Shown one piece after another: positions 62,125 through 64,000 of a DNA stretch of 64,000 nt. The translations under genes were made by a program, and so were the position numbers. The notes beneath the pieces were generated by a model. The model was not told where the DNA came from, searched no databases, and worked only from the letters and a program-made list of their open reading frames with translations. Every line of letters begins with the position of its first letter. Position 1 is the stretch's first letter. The DNA is from Aliivibrio salmonicida LFI1238 (GTDB lineage: Bacteria > Pseudomonadota > Gammaproteobacteria > Enterobacterales > Vibrionaceae), in NCBI RefSeq assembly GCF_000196495.1, contig NC_011313.1, positions 496,001 to 560,000 on the forward strand, given 5' to 3'.

Positions 62125-63429
62125 TTAACGCTCCCAATACGCTTCTTCTAAACAATCTTCACGCTCTGGCATTGCTTTAGAAAGACGTGGAGAGTGCTGA
62201 GTTAACACTTCGTAGCTTGCGCGATTTGAGTATTTACAAATTTGAGAGAAAGAGGAATAAGTTAAATATTCTTTATCATGCTTGCTTGAGTTAGGCACAT
62301 TTTCTTTATGATAGAAGTTGGCAGCCATGTCGTGCAGTAATGCTGACAATGCCGCATCGCCTGCACCATTGGTATTTTTAATCTCCATTGGGCCACCCAT
62401 GTAAGGGGCAATGTGAGAAGAGACTTTAATTGGTTTAGTACAGAATGCTTTCATCATTGGACGGCTGTATTCAAAACGATTGAATTCAGGAATGTTACCA
62501 GGAAGAAGTGGTTTATCAGTTTCACGTTTCATGCTTTCTTCAGTGAAGCCAGCCATGTAAAGACCGACAGGGCCTGCGGTACAAAGCACTAAATCAACCC
62601 ATTCTAAGGCTTTATCCGCCGCGAGTAGGGGGTCTTTCTCACCGGTTAACGCTTCTGCTTCTTCTTCGTTCATTGCCACAACAGTGACATTTTCCTTCAA
62701 GAATTTCTGCCACCATTCCGCTTTACCTTCAATGACGTATTTTGTGCCAAGCGTTAAAACGACAGGAACACCGTGCTCTTTCGCGCAATCAATCGCTTTT
62801 TGAACGGCATCCATCATTGGGTCGCCTTCTTTACCTCGAACAAGGTAAGAAGAAATCACTAATGCAGAGGCTTTATCAAAGATATGTTCAGGTACGTGTG
62901 CAGGACACAGTTGGTTCATGTCACCTTCATTGATTGCAAACGTACGTTCGCCATCTTCAGTGATCAACGTATAACAGCGGCCAATAGGGCCTTGAACCGG
63001 TTGTAAATGGTCTAAGTCCATACGGCTTGTCGTGTTACAGAGGTAACGATAAGCGTAAGAACCGATTTTGATGTTTTCACTCATGACACCCAATAAAATA
63101 GATTTACTGTCGGCAAGTACTGAGTAGTTATGAAGGGTATTACCAATCGTATCGCCAGGGTATTCATGGCTTATTAAGTTTCTTTCAAAGAGTTCTTTAT
63201 ACAATGCTTCGGCTTTCGCTTCTTCAAGAACTAATGAATGGCCTTTACTTAATTGATGACGTTCTAAAAAATCATCATCGACTTTCGCTTCGATATCAAC
63301 AATTGTTTGACCAACACCAATAAGATGAGTTCTCTCAAGTTTTGGTGTTTGGTTAATTTGATTCACTAGTGGATCGCGAGTGTGAACAGGAAAATAGTGT
63401 TTAGACTTACGTTGGCCAGGAAACTTCAT
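62125..63429 (-). CDS. gsk: Inosine/guanosine kinase
   Basis: The 434-residue protein is a PfkB-family kinase that phosphorylates inosine and guanosine in purine salvage. It has LIGVGQTIVDIEAKVDDDFL near residue 36, GDTIGNTLHNYSVLADSKS near 90 with the substrate-binding region, and the anion-hole motif NTNGAGDAALSALL near 344. Length and opening MKFPGQRKSKHYFPVHTRDPL match E. coli Gsk. It is divergent from guaC across 450 bp with a PurR-like site between. Confidence 0.93.
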   Translation of the reverse strand: MKFPGQRKSKHYFPVHTRDPLVNQINQTPKLERTHLIGVGQTIVDIEAKVDDDFLERHQLSKGHSLVLEEAKAEALYKELFERNLISHEYPGDTIGNTLHNYSVLADSKSILLGVMSENIKIGSYAYRYLCNTTSRMDLDHLQPVQGPIGRCYTLITEDGERTFAINEGDMNQLCPAHVPEHIFDKASALVISSYLVRGKEGDPMMDAVQKAIDCAKEHGVPVVLTLGTKYVIEGKAEWWQKFLKENVTVVAMNEEEAEALTGEKDPLLAADKALEWVDLVLCTAGPVGLYMAGFTEESMKRETDKPLLPGNIPEFNRFEYSRPMMKAFCTKPIKVSSHIAPYMGGPMEIKNTNGAGDAALSALLHDMAANFYHKENVPNSSKHDKEYLTYSSFSQICKYSNRASYEVLTQHSPRLSKAMPEREDCLEEAYWER

Positions 63430-63547
63430 GAATTAAATGTCATTAATAAGTGAATTTTCCGAGATTATATCACAACTTTTTTCATTAACATTCATGAATA
63501 CATTAAAAATTTGCGAAGTAGATCACTCATGTTTTATTGGCTCAAAT

Positions 63548-63562
63548 AGCAAACGTTTACCT
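63548..63562. promoter_or_regulatory. PurR-like operator between gsk and guaC
   Basis: The sequence AGCAAACGTTTACC matches the core of the purine repressor box (GCAAACGTTTGC) with one or two changes. It lies 119 bp before the gsk start and 319 bp before guaC, so gsk is the more likely target. Confidence 0.6.
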
Positions 63563-63726
63563 TTATTGCTTTTTGACAGTTGATTCAATAAATGCGGCTA
63601 GTTATTTATATGGTCTAAATTTATTTGTTGGTTGATTGTTTTGTTTGTTGCGGGGTTTTGTGTTGTCGTTGCTGTATTGTTTGCAGATTTATCAATAATA
63701 TCACAAAAAAAAATGAATTATCAGAC

Positions 63727-63754
63727 TTGCGAAATAAGTTTCGGACCCTATAAT
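63727..63754 (+). promoter_or_regulatory. guaC: Probable promoter of guaC
   Basis: TTGCGA (63727-63732) and a perfect TATAAT (63749-63754) are separated by 16 bp. The predicted transcription start, near 63761, coincides with the first base of a strong hairpin. Confidence 0.65.
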
Positions 63755-63760
63755 ACTGAA

Positions 63761-63793
63761 AACCGGAGCGCCTGCCAGCGCCCCGGTTTTTTT
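63761..63793 (+). terminator. GC-rich hairpin with T run in the guaC leader
   Basis: AACCGG-a-GCGC pairs with GCGC-c-CCGGTT (one mismatch, 6-nt loop) and is followed by TTTTTTT. It looks like an intrinsic terminator, but it starts at about the predicted +1 of the guaC promoter and lies 88 bp before the guaC start. It may terminate upstream transcripts, protect the 5' end of the message, or attenuate guaC. Confidence 0.7.
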
Positions 63794-63880
63794 GTGCCTG
63801 CCATCTTGGTTTGTTAACTGCCTTCTGCCAAAGGCAACAAGAGATAGTAGAGCCATTATCGATTATACGAGGAATTTATC

Positions 63881-64000
63881 ATGCGTATCGAACAAGAATT
63901 AAAGTTAGGCTTCAAAGATGTACTGTTTCGTCCTAAGCGTTCAACACTGAAAAGTCGCTCTCAAGTCGAATTAACCCGCGAGTTTACATTTAAGCATAGC
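63881..64000 (+). CDS. guaC: GMP reductase, N-terminal part
   Basis: The first 40 codons read MRIEQELKLGFKDVLFRPKRSTLKSRSQVELTREFTFKHS, nearly the start of E. coli GuaC as I recall it. GMP reductase converts GMP to IMP with NADPH in purine interconversion. The gene runs off the right edge of the window. ACGAGGAA precedes the ATG at good spacing. The catalytic cysteine lies outside the window. Confidence 0.92.
   Translation, partial: MRIEQELKLGFKDVLFRPKRSTLKSRSQVELTREFTFKHS

Overview
The window looks like chromosomal DNA of a gamma-proteobacterium of the Vibrionaceae, most likely Aliivibrio. The base composition is low in GC. The genes closest to known families (deaD, speG, aroG, pyrC, ktrAB, psp-sap, gsk-guaC) look vibrio-like. 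Five insertion sequences of four families, several IS-broken genes and one frameshifted chemoreceptor recall IS-rich cold-water species such as A. salmonicida, A. wodanis or A. logei. The species call is inference; no 16S or other marker gene lies in the window.

Layout: 1-4.8 kb holds the 5' end of RNase II, the RNA helicase DeaD, spermidine acetyltransferase and a YciC-like membrane protein. 5.0-8.3 kb holds an IS91-like element sitting just before a frameshifted methyl-accepting chemotaxis protein. 8.3-11.5 kb is a four-gene polar amino acid ABC transporter. 11.7-17.1 kb holds aroG with a possible leader peptide, a YbjD-like OLD-family nuclease, a cytoplasmic 5'-nucleotidase-like protein and two very small proteins. 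17.2-21.3 kb holds two tandem TPR/GGDEF genes, one of them split by an IS30-family element. 21.4-24.7 kb is a nucleoside locus: deoD, an unrecognised zinc-ribbon/HTH protein and a SorC-family regulator. 25-30.3 kb holds KtrAB potassium uptake, an MscS channel, cytochrome b561 with cytochrome c', and a NUDIX hydrolase with a DUF3820 protein. 30.3-37.3 kb alternates two IS elements (IS982, IS66) with an aldo-keto reductase, pyrC, arfA and tRNA-Gly(UCC).

37.3-48.9 kb is an envelope-stress block: a ToxR-like membrane regulator, sapABCDF, pspF, then the divergent pspABC and ycjX-ycjF. 48.9-54.7 kb is a TPP-riboswitch-controlled thiamine salvage operon (thiD, an ABC importer for a pyrimidine precursor, tenA, thiM, thiE). 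54.8-59.2 kb holds a diguanylate cyclase, a sensor gene truncated by a second identical IS982 copy, and gcvT stranded on the other side of it. 59.9-64 kb holds a MaoC-like protein, cheV, ppiC, gsk and the start of guaC.

The most informative signals are IS scars. One IS982 copy has clean 6-bp target duplications. The second IS982 copy and the IS66 element have none and join unrelated gene fragments, which points to deletions or other rearrangements. A second theme is stop codons lying inside terminator-hairpin loops (arfA, a permease gene and a diguanylate cyclase gene). I did not find a convincing new defence or mobile system. The best candidates for something undescribed are the zinc-ribbon/HTH protein beside deoD, the ToxR-like gene at the end of the sap operon, the aroG leader ORF and the promoter-abutting hairpin before guaC.
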